A stretch of DNA of 64,000 nt from Bradyrhizobium sp. 139. GTDB taxonomy: Bacteria; Pseudomonadota; Alphaproteobacteria; Rhizobiales; Xanthobacteraceae. The position numbers and the translations under genes are program-made. How positions within the stretch are numbered: position 1 is the first letter of the stretch; each line of letters opens with the position of its first letter. The stretch spans positions 1 to 64,000 of the forward strand of contig NZ_JADPKS010000045.1 in the NCBI RefSeq assembly GCF_023074175.1. Direction: 5' to 3'. Under the pieces are notes generated by a model, which saw only the letters and a program-made list of their open reading frames with translations, searched no databases and was not told where the DNA came from. This document shows, one piece after another, positions 31,211 to 41,298 of the stretch.

Positions 31211-32095
31211 TCAGCTCAACGTTCCCGAATGCACCCACCAGGCGGGGTGATCGCGCCGGATTTTTTCGGCGGCGGTGCGGGCAGCAGCGATCTCGCCGAA
31301 GATCGCAAAGCACGTTGCGCCGGAGCCGGACATGCGGGCGAGCTTGACGCCGGCGGAGTCACGCAAGACTTCCAGCACGTCGCCGATCACCGGCTCGATC
31401 CGCAGTGCAGGCGCCTCGAGGTCGTTGGCGACGGTTTCGAGAACGTCGACCCAATCGGCGATCGACGCGCCTTCCTGCGGCCAGGAGATAGCGTCGAGGA
31501 CGGAGGTGGCGCCAACCAGCAATTCGCCGTTGCGCAGGCCCAGCGACTGGAATACGTCCTTGGTTGCGACCGGCACGCGCGGATTGACCATCACGCAGGG
31601 CATGCTCGGCAGCGCGAGCGGCAGCAGCTGCTCGCCGACGCCCGTCATGTCGCAGGCGCGCGAAGCCAGGCACACCGGCACATCGGCGCCGGTCGCGAGC
31701 GCGACTTTCTGCAAGCGCGGATCATCGAGCGATAGATTGTTGAGACGCGCGAGCAGCCGCAGCGCCGCCGCGGCATCGGCCGAGCCGCCGCCGATGCCGG
31801 CCGCGACGGGAAGCACCTTGTCGAGCGCGAAGGCTCCCAACTTCAGATTCGGCACGGCCTCGACCAGAAGCTTGGCCGCCTTGAACACGAGATTGTCCGC
31901 GGCATCGCCGCAGGCCGCGGCCAGCGGCCCGGTGGTAACGAGCTTCAGCTCGCCGCCCGGCTCCAGCGTCAGCCGGTCTGCGCAGTCGGCAAACGCGACC
32001 ACGCTTTCGAGATCATGATAGCCGTCGGCACGACGGCCGACCACGCGAAGGCTCAGATTGACCTTCGCGCGCCCCTCTTCAGTCAACGCCGTCAT
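31211..32095 (-). CDS. ispE: 4-diphosphocytidyl-2-C-methyl-D-erythritol kinase
   Basis: 294 residues. Motifs are AKVNLSLRVVGRRADGYHDL at the N-terminus, the ATP loop PVAAGIGGGSADAAAALR, and SGSGATCFAIF at the C-terminus (GHMP kinase family). Fourth step of the non-mevalonate isoprenoid pathway. ATG 32095 has a G-rich ribosome site; a start at 32143 would overlap the upstream TPR gene. Confidence 0.93.
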   Translation of the reverse strand: MTALTEEGRAKVNLSLRVVGRRADGYHDLESVVAFADCADRLTLEPGGELKLVTTGPLAAACGDAADNLVFKAAKLLVEAVPNLKLGAFALDKVLPVAAGIGGGSADAAAALRLLARLNNLSLDDPRLQKVALATGADVPVCLASRACDMTGVGEQLLPLALPSMPCVMVNPRVPVATKDVFQSLGLRNGELLVGATSVLDAISWPQEGASIADWVDVLETVANDLEAPALRIEPVIGDVLEVLRDSAGVKLARMSGSGATCFAIFGEIAAARTAAEKIRRDHPAWWVHSGTLS

Positions 32096-32123
32096 CAGCG
32101 ACACGCCCCCAACTTCGCTCAGA

Positions 32124-33920
32124 CTAGCCGCCCCTGCCGTCATCCTTCTTCTTCTCGGCCTGCGCCGCCGAAGAGTTCGAATTGTCTTCGGTGAGACCGT
32201 TGGCGATCTTGGCCTCGATCTTCGGAAGGTCATCCGGCTCGGGCTTGAGATCGCGGGCGTGCGACCACTGGAATTTGGCTTCCAGCGTGCGGCCGACACG
32301 CCAATAGGCGTCGCCAAGATGATCGTTAATGGTGGGATCCTCGGGCTTGAGGTCGATCGCGCGTTCGAGGTTCTTCACGGCCTCTTCGTAATTGCCGATG
32401 CGGTAATAGGCCCAGCCGAGGGAGTCGACGATGTAGCCGTCATCGGGACGCTGCTCGACGGCGCGCTTGATCATCTTCATGCCTTCGTCGAGATTCACGC
32501 CCTGGTCGATCCAGGAATAGCCGAGATAGTTGAGGACGTGCGGCTGGTCAGGCTGGAGCTCGAGCGCCTTCTTCATGTCGGCTTCGGCCTTGCCCCACTC
32601 CTTGGAGCGCTCCTCGCAAATGCCGCGATAATAATACCAGACGCTGTTGGCCTTGTCGTTGCCGGCCGGCAGCACGTCGACGCCCCGCGAATAGGTCGCG
32701 CCGCAATCGCCGAACTTCTTGCGGCCGCGCTCGATATTGCCGAGCGCCATGATGGCTTCGAGATCCTTGGAATCGTCCGAGGTGACGCCCTTGAGGATCT
32801 TGATCGCCTCGTCGGTGCGGTCGGCGGAATCCAGATCGATGGCGAGCTGGATCTGCGCATTGCGCTTCAACGGCGAGGTCGCGGGCACCCGTTCATAAAC
32901 CTTGATGGCCATCTGCGGGCGCTTCACCGATTCATAGAGATCGGCGAGCGAGAGCAGCGCCAGCGGATGGGTCGGCTGGAGATAAAGCGAGAGCTGGAGA
33001 TAGACCAGCGCCAGATCCTCGCCGCCGCGGCGGGTCAGCGTGGCGCCGATGCCGTAGAGCGCTTCGGCCGCACCGGCTTGCGCGGAATCGGCCAGCGGCG
33101 GCATCTTCTTGCCAGCCTTGGTGTCGCGCAGGCCTTCCACAATCAGCGGATGGCGGGCAAGCTTCTTGTCGAAAGCCTGGTAGACGGTGGTCGCGGCCGC
33201 GGAATCCTTGTTGCGCGACAGCCAGCGCGCATAGGCCTCGGTGACGCGCAGCATGGAATCGTCGAGCTTGTAAGCGCGCTCGAAGCGGGTGCCGGCGTCC
33301 TTCTCCTTGCCGGAGAGCTCGAGGATCATGCCGGCATGGAGGTCCTTGAACAGCGGATACCATTCCGGACCGGCGAGCTTGTCGATGGTGGCGACACCGC
33401 CCTTGGCATCGCCGGCACCATAGGCGGCCCAGCCCGACAGCAGTGTGGCGACGAGATCGGTGATCGGACCGCGGATCGACTGGTTGATGTTGGTCTGCGC
33501 GGTGGCGTATTTCTTCGTCTTGAGATCGTGCACCCCGACGACGAGGCGCGCGACCCGGTTGGTCTTGTCGATGGTGAGGATGCGCTCGGCGAGCTTGACC
33601 GCCTCGTCGATGTCACCGTCGGCAACCGACGAGATGAAGGCGCGATCGAGCAGCTCATTGTTCTTGGGATCGCTGCGGAGCGCCGAGCGGTAAAAGGCGG
33701 CGGCCGAAGCCGCATCGCGCTCGACGCTGGCATGGCGGGCAGCGAGATAGCTGCCGGAGGTCGTCAGCGACTTCAAATCGTTCCGGGTCGGAAATTGCGC
33801 CGCCGTATCGGACGGATGGTCCGGCGTCTGCGCCAGGACCGCGCCGGGGACCGTCGCGATCGCAGTGCCCATGAGGGCGATAGCGGCAACAGTCCAGCGG
33901 TTGAAACGATTTGAAAGCAT
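32124..33920 (-). CDS. Periplasmic TPR-repeat protein
   Basis: 598 residues. The N-terminus NRWTVAAIALMGTAIATVPG with AVLAQ is a signal peptide. Multiple tetratricopeptide repeats follow, clearest near residues 440-560 (PHVLNYLGYSWIDQG, YIVDSLGWAYYRIGNYEEAV, PTINDHLGDAYWRVGR). A protein-protein scaffold in the periplasm; ispE follows on the same strand. Exact role unknown. Confidence 0.85.
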   Translation of the reverse strand: MLSNRFNRWTVAAIALMGTAIATVPGAVLAQTPDHPSDTAAQFPTRNDLKSLTTSGSYLAARHASVERDAASAAAFYRSALRSDPKNNELLDRAFISSVADGDIDEAVKLAERILTIDKTNRVARLVVGVHDLKTKKYATAQTNINQSIRGPITDLVATLLSGWAAYGAGDAKGGVATIDKLAGPEWYPLFKDLHAGMILELSGKEKDAGTRFERAYKLDDSMLRVTEAYARWLSRNKDSAAATTVYQAFDKKLARHPLIVEGLRDTKAGKKMPPLADSAQAGAAEALYGIGATLTRRGGEDLALVYLQLSLYLQPTHPLALLSLADLYESVKRPQMAIKVYERVPATSPLKRNAQIQLAIDLDSADRTDEAIKILKGVTSDDSKDLEAIMALGNIERGRKKFGDCGATYSRGVDVLPAGNDKANSVWYYYRGICEERSKEWGKAEADMKKALELQPDQPHVLNYLGYSWIDQGVNLDEGMKMIKRAVEQRPDDGYIVDSLGWAYYRIGNYEEAVKNLERAIDLKPEDPTINDHLGDAYWRVGRTLEAKFQWSHARDLKPEPDDLPKIEAKIANGLTEDNSNSSAAQAEKKKDDGRGG

Positions 33921-34243
33921 CAGGGCTCGCCTTGAGTTGGTAGTGCCTGGGTTTGCAGCAGAAGGCCGTATCGCATGCGAACGCGGCCGGTGGCATCGGG
34001 ACCCGGAACCGTCAGGCCGACAATGCCGCTTTTGGCGCTTCGCCGCAAGGATTCGGACCGGGCGATCCCCTCCGCAGGTCCAAATCGGCCAAGTGAATCC
34101 GCCAAGAGCGCCCCAAGACGCCGGTAGTATGGCCTTATCGTGGCCGCGAGCGCCGGTGGTAGCCCCGTCCTCACGCGAATGTGCGTCACAATGCCTGGTT
34201 CATGTAACCTTGGGCATATTGTCCCTATCTCGATGACCTTGGC
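33921..34243. other. Gap of about 320 bases
   Basis: Open frames here are short and lack ribosome sites. The stretch would hold the promoter of the TPR-ispE unit on the minus strand and the end of the ETF-QO transcript. I see no strong hairpin or repeat. Confidence 0.5.
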
Positions 34244-35905
34244 CTACATCGCCTCGTAGTTCGGGCCGCCGCCGCCCTCCGGCGGAACCCAGGTGAGGTT
34301 GCCGTTAGGGTCCTTCACGTCGCAGGTTTTGCAGTGGACGCAATTCTGGGCGTTGATCTGGAAGCGCGGCGCCGCGCCCTCCTCGATCCATTCATAGACC
34401 CCGGCCGGGCAATAGCGATTCGAGGGACCGGCGAACACGTCATGCTCCGAGGTCTTCTGCAGGTTCATGTCCGTGACCTTCAGATGGACCGGCTGGTCCT
34501 CCTCATGATTGGTGTTAGACAGGAACACTGACGACAGCTTGTCGAAGGTAATCTTGCCATCCGGCTTCGGGTAGTTCTTCGGAGCGTGCTGCTTGGCCGG
34601 ATCGAGCGTGGCGCGATCGGGCTTCCGATGCGACTGGGTACCGAACAGCGATGCGCCGAACAGCGTGTTGCACCACATGTCGAAGCCGCCGAGCGCGACG
34701 CCGAGCACGGTACCGAACTTCGACCATAGCGGCTTGACGTTGCGGACCAGGAACAAATCCTTGCCGACCGACGAGGACCGCCACGCGTTCTCGTAGTCGA
34801 CGATCTCGTCGTTGGCGCGACCGGCGGCGAGCGCGGCCGCGACATGCTCGGCGGCGAGCATGCCGGTGCCCATCGCATTGTGCACGCCCTTGATGCGGGG
34901 CACGTTGACGAACCCCGCCGCGCAGCCGACCAGTGCGCCGCCGGGGAAGGTGAGCTTCGGCACCGACTGGTAGCCGCCTTCCGTGATGGCGCGCGCGCCA
35001 TAGGCGAGCCGCTTGGCGCCTTCGAAGGTGCCGCGGATCGCGGGATGGGTCTTGAAGCGCTGGAACTCGTCGAACGGCGACAGATATGGATCGTCGTAGT
35101 TGAGATGCACGACGAAGCCGACGGCGACGAGATTGTCGTCGTAATGATAGAGGAACGAGCCGCCGCCGGTCTTCAGGTCGAGCGGCCAGCCGAAGGAATG
35201 CTGGATCATGCCCTTCTGGTGCTTGGCGGGATCGATCTGCCAGACTTCCTTCAGCCCGATGCCGAACTTCGCCGGCTCGCTATTGGAATCGAGTGCGAAC
35301 TTCGCGATGAGCTGCTTGGTCAGGCTGCCACGGGCGCCTTCGGCAAAGAGGGTGTACTTGCCGAGCAGTTCCATGCCACGTGTAAAGGAGTCCTTCGGCT
35401 TGCCGTCGCGCCCGATGCCCATATCGCCAGTGGCGATGCCTTTCACCGCACCCTGTTCGTCATAGAGCACCTCGGCGGCGGCAAAGCCCGGATAGATCTC
35501 GACGCCGAGCGCCTCGGCCTTGCGCGCCAACCAGCGGCAGACATTGCCGAGCGAGCCGATATAGCAGTGATGATTGTTCATCAGCGGAGGCATCACGAAG
35601 TTCGGCAGCCTGATCGCGCCGCCGCCCGTCATCCAGTAGAAGCGGTCGTCCTTGACCTGCGTCTTCAGCGGGCAGTCGGAATCCTCGCGCCAGTCCGGGA
35701 TCAACCTGTCGAGCCCGGCCGGGTCGATCACCGCGCCGGAGAGAATATGCGCGCCGACCTCGGAGCCCTTCTCCACCACGACGACGTTGAGATCGGCGTT
35801 GAGCTGCTTCAGCCGGATCGCAGCCGCCAAGCCAGACGGGCCGGCGCCGACGATGACGACGTCGAATTCCATGGATTCGCGCGGGGGAAGTTCTTCGGTG
35901 CTCAT
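34244..35905 (-). CDS. Electron transfer flavoprotein-ubiquinone oxidoreductase
   Basis: 553 residues. DVVIVGAGPSGLAAAIRLKQ near the N-terminus binds FAD. The C-terminal domain has RYCPAGVYEW and NCVHCKTCDVKDP, which hold the 4Fe-4S cluster. It passes electrons from ETF (fatty acid and amino acid oxidation) to ubiquinone at the inner membrane. Full length for the family. Divergent from the uracil-DNA glycosylase gene. Confidence 0.93.
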   Translation of the reverse strand: MSTEELPPRESMEFDVVIVGAGPSGLAAAIRLKQLNADLNVVVVEKGSEVGAHILSGAVIDPAGLDRLIPDWREDSDCPLKTQVKDDRFYWMTGGGAIRLPNFVMPPLMNNHHCYIGSLGNVCRWLARKAEALGVEIYPGFAAAEVLYDEQGAVKGIATGDMGIGRDGKPKDSFTRGMELLGKYTLFAEGARGSLTKQLIAKFALDSNSEPAKFGIGLKEVWQIDPAKHQKGMIQHSFGWPLDLKTGGGSFLYHYDDNLVAVGFVVHLNYDDPYLSPFDEFQRFKTHPAIRGTFEGAKRLAYGARAITEGGYQSVPKLTFPGGALVGCAAGFVNVPRIKGVHNAMGTGMLAAEHVAAALAAGRANDEIVDYENAWRSSSVGKDLFLVRNVKPLWSKFGTVLGVALGGFDMWCNTLFGASLFGTQSHRKPDRATLDPAKQHAPKNYPKPDGKITFDKLSSVFLSNTNHEEDQPVHLKVTDMNLQKTSEHDVFAGPSNRYCPAGVYEWIEEGAAPRFQINAQNCVHCKTCDVKDPNGNLTWVPPEGGGGPNYEAM

Positions 35906-36040
35906 CTGATCTCAGCCCTTGACACGGTCCTCGGTCGTTTGCGTCCTCTTGTTTCCGATTTTTCCGGGTAGGACAACCACGGAAATGCGTTTCACGGGGA
36001 TGCAAGGCGCCCTAAACTGAACTAATAGTCAGACTTTCCC

Positions 36041-36856
36041 ATGATCCTCGAACCCGCCCCCACCGTCCGAGAGCTTCTCGCCTTCTATCTGGAGGCCGGG
36101 GTCGATTGCGCGCTCGCGGAGGAACCGATTGACCGCCTGGCGGAAGGGGACGCCCCGCCTCCGGCGCTGCGCGCGGCATCTCAGGTCGAGGCACCGCGCC
36201 CTGTCGCCGCGCCCGCGGTGATGCGCGGCGAGGCCGCACCCGCGCCCGATATCGCGATCGCCTCGGCGCGCGAGGTCGCGCGCACCGCGCCGACCTTGGA
36301 GGCACTACGCGAACTGATGCAGAGCTTTGAAGGCTGCGCGCTAAAACACACTGCGACGCGGCTGGTGTTCGCCGACGGCAATCCACAGGCGCATATCATG
36401 TTCGTCGGCGAGGCACCGGGCCGCGACGAGGACATCGAGGGGCTGCCCTTCGTCGGTCGCAGCGGAAAGCTGCTCGACCTCATGCTCGGCGCGATCGGGC
36501 TCAACCGCACCACTGCCTACATCGCCAATGTGATTCCCTGGCGGCCGCCCGGCAACCGCACGCCGACGCCGCAGGAGACGCAAATCTGCCTGCCCTTCAT
36601 CCAGCGCCAGATCGAGCTGGTAAATCCAGATGTGCTGGTGACGCTCGGCAATCCCTCGACGCAGACGCTGCTGTCGACGCGCGAAGGCATCATGCGCACC
36701 CGCGGCCGCTGGTTCGACTACGAGACGGGCCAGCGCACCATTCGCGCGCTGCCGACGTTCCACCCAGCCTATCTGCTGCGCTCGCCGTCCTACAAGCGCC
36801 TGGCCTGGCAGGATCTGCGCGCGATCGCGAAGGTGCTGGCGGGCGGTTCAGCGTAG
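36041..36856 (+). CDS. Uracil-DNA glycosylase, family 4-like
   Basis: 271 residues. [20 protein letters not shown] with SGKLLDLML and [10 protein letters not shown] are the motifs of iron-sulfur uracil-DNA glycosylases. Cys in EGCALK and ICLPF would be cluster ligands; I cannot identify all four. The first 85 residues are a Pro/Ala-rich extension. Removes uracil from DNA. Confidence 0.88.
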   Translation: MILEPAPTVRELLAFYLEAGVDCALAEEPIDRLAEGDAPPPALRAASQVEAPRPVAAPAVMRGEAAPAPDIAIASAREVARTAPTLEALRELMQSFEGCALKHTATRLVFADGNPQAHIMFVGEAPGRDEDIEGLPFVGRSGKLLDLMLGAIGLNRTTAYIANVIPWRPPGNRTPTPQETQICLPFIQRQIELVNPDVLVTLGNPSTQTLLSTREGIMRTRGRWFDYETGQRTIRALPTFHPAYLLRSPSYKRLAWQDLRAIAKVLAGGSA

Positions 36857-36865
36857 CTATGCACG

Positions 36866-36908
36866 CCGTCATTCCGGGGCTCGCGGCTTTGCCGCGCCCT
36901 GGAATGAC
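36866..36908. repeat. REP-like palindrome GTCATTCCGGGG
   Basis: GTCATTCCGGGGC and GCCCTGGAATGAC arms around TCGCGGCTTTGCCGC form a hairpin between two convergent genes. Same family as 51478-51585. Confidence 0.75.
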
Positions 36909-36914
36909 ACCTGC

Positions 36915-38423
36915 TTACGTCCCCTTCGGCCGCACGATGGCCCAGCCGATGCGCAGCAGCTGCTGACGGCCGGTCACCAGCCATTCGAAGGCACGCGGCA
37001 CTTCGGGCACGATGCCGGGAAAGCGCGCGAGGATTTGCGGCGGTGGGGTGCCGGCGGTGTCGGAGGCGCGCCAGACCACGACGCCGCCGGTCTCGCTGAA
37101 TTTGGCCTGATTCATCCACGGCGTACGCGCGGGCTCGGCATCAATGAAGAGATGTGGCCGGCCGGAATGCAGCGTGATCAGGCTCGCAAGCTGAGTCTCG
37201 CCGGCAACCGCGCGCAGGCGATGATTGGTGCGGCGGGCAAAACTCTCGTCGAAGAAGTCCGAGATCGCGCATGCTGGCATCGAGGTCGCGATCTCGCCAG
37301 TGCCAGTCCAGGGCATCAGCAGCACGGCGAGCACGACGCCGATTGCGGGGGCCACGACGGCGGCAGCCCACACCATCCGCAGCATCCGCGCGCGGCGCAT
37401 CGCGATGAGATCGCCAGCCGCCACGACCACGGCAAGCCCCGACATGACCAGCACGACGCCGGCGCCGCCGACGACGGCGTCGAGCCCGAGCACGCCGGAG
37501 ATCAGAACCGCGCCGAGCGCGGGCGCCAGCGCGAAGAAATAGACGAAGTTGCGCGCGAGCGGCTCGACCGGCGGCCGGTAGATGATCGGCGCTTCCTCGC
37601 CCTTGGCGACGAACAGGCCGGCATTGAGAAAGGTCAGCGCCGGGATCGCCGCGGCCCCGAGCACGAGCCCGCCGAGCAGCCAGGCCGCCTGCAGCGCGCG
37701 GGCGTTGAGCTCGAGGACTTGCGGCAATGTCGGCAGGACCAGCGTCTCGGCACGCATCAGCCAGATCGCGTAGGGCAGCGCCAGCACCGCGACGACGATC
37801 AGCGCGAACAGCGGATCGAGCGCGCGCAGCGTCCGGCGGCCACTGGCCGTCGAGATCGCGAAGACCACGAGCAGCGGGAGAAGGAGGATCGCCGCGGGCG
37901 TCGTTAACAGCAAAAGGCCCGCCTCGATCGACCAGGCAAACCATGCAGGGCCGCGGCGCTGGCCGATGATCTGCCAGGAATGCAGCAGCAGCAGCGTCCA
38001 GAGCGGTCGCGCCAGCACCAGGGGGCCGAAGTCGAGCGCGGGCGAGGAGAAGGCCAGTACCGTCATGGTCAGCAGCACGGCGAGCACCGCCTGCTGCGAG
38101 CCGACCACGGCGCGGGAGAGGTAATAGAGCGCGATGAAAGTCGCGATCTCGCAGAGTTCGGCGAGCACATAGACGCCGAACACGTGGCCGCCGGCGGCGC
38201 GATAGGCGATGTCGGCAAGCCAGACTGGCAGCGGCGGGCCAAGATCAGTGCCGACCTGATACTCGCGACCGAAGGCCAGCAGGGTTGCAAGGGAGCCGGG
38301 TGGGCTGCGATAAAACACCAGCGCCACGAACAGCCACATCGCGGCCTGCAGCAGCACGGCGATCCATACGATCAGTCGCGGCCGGGCGCGAATGAGCTCG
38401 ATGATCAGGGAGGTAAACCGCAT
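36915..38423 (-). CDS. Membrane glycosyltransferase-like protein (ArnT/RgtA type)
   Basis: 502 residues from ATG 38423 (an in-frame ATG lies at 38447). About ten hydrophobic helices, with a first long loop containing GREYQVGTDLGPPLPVWLAD. This layout suggests a GT-C type mannosyl- or RgtA-like transferase using a lipid-linked sugar. The acceptor is unknown; the family call is by layout only. Confidence 0.6.
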   Translation of the reverse strand: MRFTSLIIELIRARPRLIVWIAVLLQAAMWLFVALVFYRSPPGSLATLLAFGREYQVGTDLGPPLPVWLADIAYRAAGGHVFGVYVLAELCEIATFIALYYLSRAVVGSQQAVLAVLLTMTVLAFSSPALDFGPLVLARPLWTLLLLHSWQIIGQRRGPAWFAWSIEAGLLLLTTPAAILLLPLLVVFAISTASGRRTLRALDPLFALIVVAVLALPYAIWLMRAETLVLPTLPQVLELNARALQAAWLLGGLVLGAAAIPALTFLNAGLFVAKGEEAPIIYRPPVEPLARNFVYFFALAPALGAVLISGVLGLDAVVGGAGVVLVMSGLAVVVAAGDLIAMRRARMLRMVWAAAVVAPAIGVVLAVLLMPWTGTGEIATSMPACAISDFFDESFARRTNHRLRAVAGETQLASLITLHSGRPHLFIDAEPARTPWMNQAKFSETGGVVVWRASDTAGTPPPQILARFPGIVPEVPRAFEWLVTGRQQLLRIGWAIVRPKGT

Positions 38424-38522
38424 GCAACGTCCGAAAGATGCAGCCAACCCGTCCAGCCGGCCCTAATCGCTCACGCCTGTTTTGATAAAGCGCGCTGCGC
38501 GTCGTGGCAACGACAGTCTACG

Positions 38523-39368
38523 CTAGAGGCTCGCTGAAGCATCGATTTCGACGTCGACCTGCACCTCGACCTCGGTGACCGCAAACAAGTCCTGCGCCGG
38601 CTCGACCGTCCAGGGCATGTGCTTGGCGCGGGCGGCGGCGACGGGGGCGAAGAAGCTGCGGTGGTGGACGGTGGGACCGAGGCGGTCGAGCGCGTCGAGA
38701 TGATCCGGGACGGCGTAGCCCTTGTGCTGCTCGAAGCCGTAGCCGGGGCAGTCCTGCGCCAGCGCGCACATCAGGCGGTCGCGCGTCACCTTGGCGACGA
38801 TCGAGGCTGCCGCGATTGACAGGACGATGCCGTCGCCGCCAATGACCGCCTCGCAATCGCAAGGCGTGTCGAGCCGGTCGCGGCCGTCAACAAACACATG
38901 CCGCGGTGCCTCGGGCAGCGCCACCACGGCGCGCCTCAGCGCCCACAGCGAGGCACGCAGAATATTGTCGCGGTCGATTCGCGAGCGCGAGGCGACGGCA
39001 ACCGAGACCTGCGCGGTGGCGCAGATCTTGTCGAACAGTCTTTCGCGCTCATCGGCCGTCAGGCGCTTGGAATCGTCGATGCCACGGGGAATGCGATCGG
39101 GATCGAGAATCACGGCGGCTGCGACCACGGGTCCGGCGAGTGGCCCGCGGCCGGCCTCGTCGCAGCCCGCAACCGGCCAGACGCCGCGCTTGATCAGCCC
39201 GCGCTCGCGGCGGAAGCTCGGGGCAGCAATGGCGATGATGGCGCTCGGCCGGGCGGCCGGGGTCTTACCAGCCGACGCCTTGGCCGCCTTCGCAGGCGCT
39301 GCCTTCTTGGCGGCGTCCCTCTTTGGCGCGTCTTTGGCCGGCTTCTTGGCGGACTTGTCCCGAATCAT
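38523..39368 (-). CDS. rnhB: Ribonuclease HII
   Basis: 281 residues from ATG 39368. [20 protein letters not shown] holds the first two catalytic acidic residues (D, E); [20 protein letters not shown] and [10 protein letters not shown] follow. The first 55 residues are a Lys/Ala-rich extension, common in rhizobial RNase HII. Cuts RNA in RNA-DNA hybrids. Confidence 0.92.
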   Translation of the reverse strand: MIRDKSAKKPAKDAPKRDAAKKAAPAKAAKASAGKTPAARPSAIIAIAAPSFRRERGLIKRGVWPVAGCDEAGRGPLAGPVVAAAVILDPDRIPRGIDDSKRLTADERERLFDKICATAQVSVAVASRSRIDRDNILRASLWALRRAVVALPEAPRHVFVDGRDRLDTPCDCEAVIGGDGIVLSIAAASIVAKVTRDRLMCALAQDCPGYGFEQHKGYAVPDHLDALDRLGPTVHHRSFFAPVAAARAKHMPWTVEPAQDLFAVTEVEVQVDVEIDASASL

Positions 39369-39445
39369 GGTCGGGATCGTGCGCAAGTGGCCCGGCGGGC
39401 GCAACCGGGAACCCTGGACAATTCCCGTTATTCAGGCCAACCGCC

Positions 39446-39901
39446 CTACTCGGCCAGATGCACTCGCCGGTCCTCACCGACCTCGATGCCTGGCGCGACC
39501 ACGACTTCCCAGGGATGGCCGTCGGGATCTGCGAAATAGCCGGAATAACCGCCGTAATCGGTCTCATGCGCGGGTTTCAGCAATACCGCTCTCTTGTCGA
39601 CCGCGAAGGCCAGCACGCTGTCCACCTCCTCGCGCGTCGCGCAGTTCCATGAGAGCGTCATGCCGCGGAAGGTCGCTGGCCTCGGATTGTCCGGCAATCT
39701 GGCGTCGGCCGCGAGTTGATCCCAGGGATACAGAGCGAGCACCGGGCCACCGGTATCGTAGAAAGCCACGGCCTCACCGGTCGCCTTCAAACGGCGCGAA
39801 AAACCGAGCGTGTCGTAAAAGGCGATGCTGGCGCGAATGTCGCTCACACCCAGTGTGATCACGGTGAGCCGCGGCACCGGGACCGGGAGTTCCTTACTCA
39901 T
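39446..39901 (-). CDS. VOC family (glyoxalase-like) protein
   Basis: 151 residues from ATG 39901. Two beta-alpha-beta-beta-beta units: RLTVITLGVSDIRASIAFYD and YSGYFADPDGHPWEVV are typical of the vicinal oxygen chelate family. Substrate unknown. It ends a minus-strand pair with the radical SAM gene. Confidence 0.82.
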   Translation of the reverse strand: MSKELPVPVPRLTVITLGVSDIRASIAFYDTLGFSRRLKATGEAVAFYDTGGPVLALYPWDQLAADARLPDNPRPATFRGMTLSWNCATREEVDSVLAFAVDKRAVLLKPAHETDYGGYSGYFADPDGHPWEVVVAPGIEVGEDRRVHLAE

Positions 39902-39924
39902 GCTACGCCTCGTCCACTTCTCGA

Positions 39925-41088
39925 TCAGAACAGGCTGAGCTGATCGCCGTTCCGCTTCGGCCTGGCAAAGTGATCGGTCGTCAGCTTGGAGCGCCGCTTG
40001 TTCAGTCCAAGTCTGTCGCAGGCGATCTCGAAGCGGCGGCCGATGGTCCAGGCCATCGGGCCGGTGCCTTTCATGCGCTCGCCCCATTTCGCATCGTAGT
40101 CGCGGCCGCCGCGCATGTCGCGGATCAGCGTGAAGACGTGGCGATAGCGGTCCGGATAGTTCGCCATCAGCCACTCGCGGAAGAGATCGCGGACCTCCAG
40201 CGGCAGCCGCAGCAGCACGTAGGAGGCTTCCTTGACGCCGGCATGGGCAGCGGCGTCGAGAATGCGCTCGATCTCGGAATCGTTCAGCGCGGGGATCACA
40301 GGCGCGACCATCACGGTGGTCGGAATGCCGGCCTCCGAGAGCTGCTTCAGCGCCTCCAGCCGCTTCGGCGGCGTCGAGGCGCGGGGCTCCATGGTGCGCG
40401 CGAGTTTTGGATCGAGCGAGGTGACCGAGATCGCGACCTTGGCGAGGTTGCGCTTGGCCATGCGCGCGAGAATGTCGATGTCGCGCACCACCAGCGCCGA
40501 TTTGGTGACGATGCCGACGGGATGCCCGGCGCGCTCCAGCACCTCCAGAATGCCGCGCATGATTTTGCGCTCGCGCTCGATCGGCTGATAGGGATCGGTG
40601 TTGGTCCCGATCGCGATCATCCGCGGCTCGTAGCCGGATGCGGCGAGTTCCTTCTCCAGCAGCGCCGGCGCCTCGGGCTTGACGAATAGTTGTGACTCGA
40701 AGTCGAGCCCCGGCGACAGGCCGAGATAGGCGTGGGTTGGCCGTGCGAAGCAGTAAACGCAGCCGTGCTCGCAGCCGCGATAAGGATTGATCGAGCGGTC
40801 GAAGCCGATATCGGGGGAATCGTTGCGGGTGATCACCTTGCGCGAGGTGTCGATGCCGACCGTGGTCTTGAACGGCGGCAGCTCCTCCAGGCTCTGCCAG
40901 CCATCGTCGAAGGCGACGCGGGCCTCGGCCTCGTAGCGGCCGCTGGCGTTGGACTGCGCGCCCCGGCCTCGCCTGCGCTGGCGGTCGATGGCAACCGCCA
41001 GCTCAGGAAAGTCGGAAGGCGCACCCGCCGGCTCGGAGGGCGCCGTGACCGGCGGGTGCTTGAGAGCATGAGAGGATGCTGGACTCAT
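39925..41088 (-). CDS. Radical SAM protein, PA0069 family
   Basis: 387 residues from ATG 41088 (an in-frame ATG lies at 41109). NPYRGCEHGCVYCFARPTHA holds the CxxxCxxC iron-sulfur site. The layout matches the spore photoproduct lyase-like PA0069 group of unknown substrate. TNTDPYQPIERERKIMRGIL is also typical. Confidence 0.87.
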   Translation of the reverse strand: MSPASSHALKHPPVTAPSEPAGAPSDFPELAVAIDRQRRRGRGAQSNASGRYEAEARVAFDDGWQSLEELPPFKTTVGIDTSRKVITRNDSPDIGFDRSINPYRGCEHGCVYCFARPTHAYLGLSPGLDFESQLFVKPEAPALLEKELAASGYEPRMIAIGTNTDPYQPIERERKIMRGILEVLERAGHPVGIVTKSALVVRDIDILARMAKRNLAKVAISVTSLDPKLARTMEPRASTPPKRLEALKQLSEAGIPTTVMVAPVIPALNDSEIERILDAAAHAGVKEASYVLLRLPLEVRDLFREWLMANYPDRYRHVFTLIRDMRGGRDYDAKWGERMKGTGPMAWTIGRRFEIACDRLGLNKRRSKLTTDHFARPKRNGDQLSLF

Positions 41089-41298
41089 GAAGCCAAGATA
41101 GCACGTCAAAGGAACAAATCAAGAACACAAACAAAAAACGGAAAAACAACCCCATGCAAAGTAGCCGCCCAAATTTCGGGCGCGGTCCCTTGACCTCGCG
41201 CAACACACCTGTGGTGGCGATCCCGTTCGATACCCGACAGGATCAATCGCACCGGAACAAAGTTGGTGACGATCGCTTGGGTGAAGGTCAGCAGGAAC

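Noticed and set aside
32058..33914. Plus-strand open frame of 618 codons
   Set aside because: Antisense to the TPR protein gene, which has a signal peptide and clear TPR motifs.
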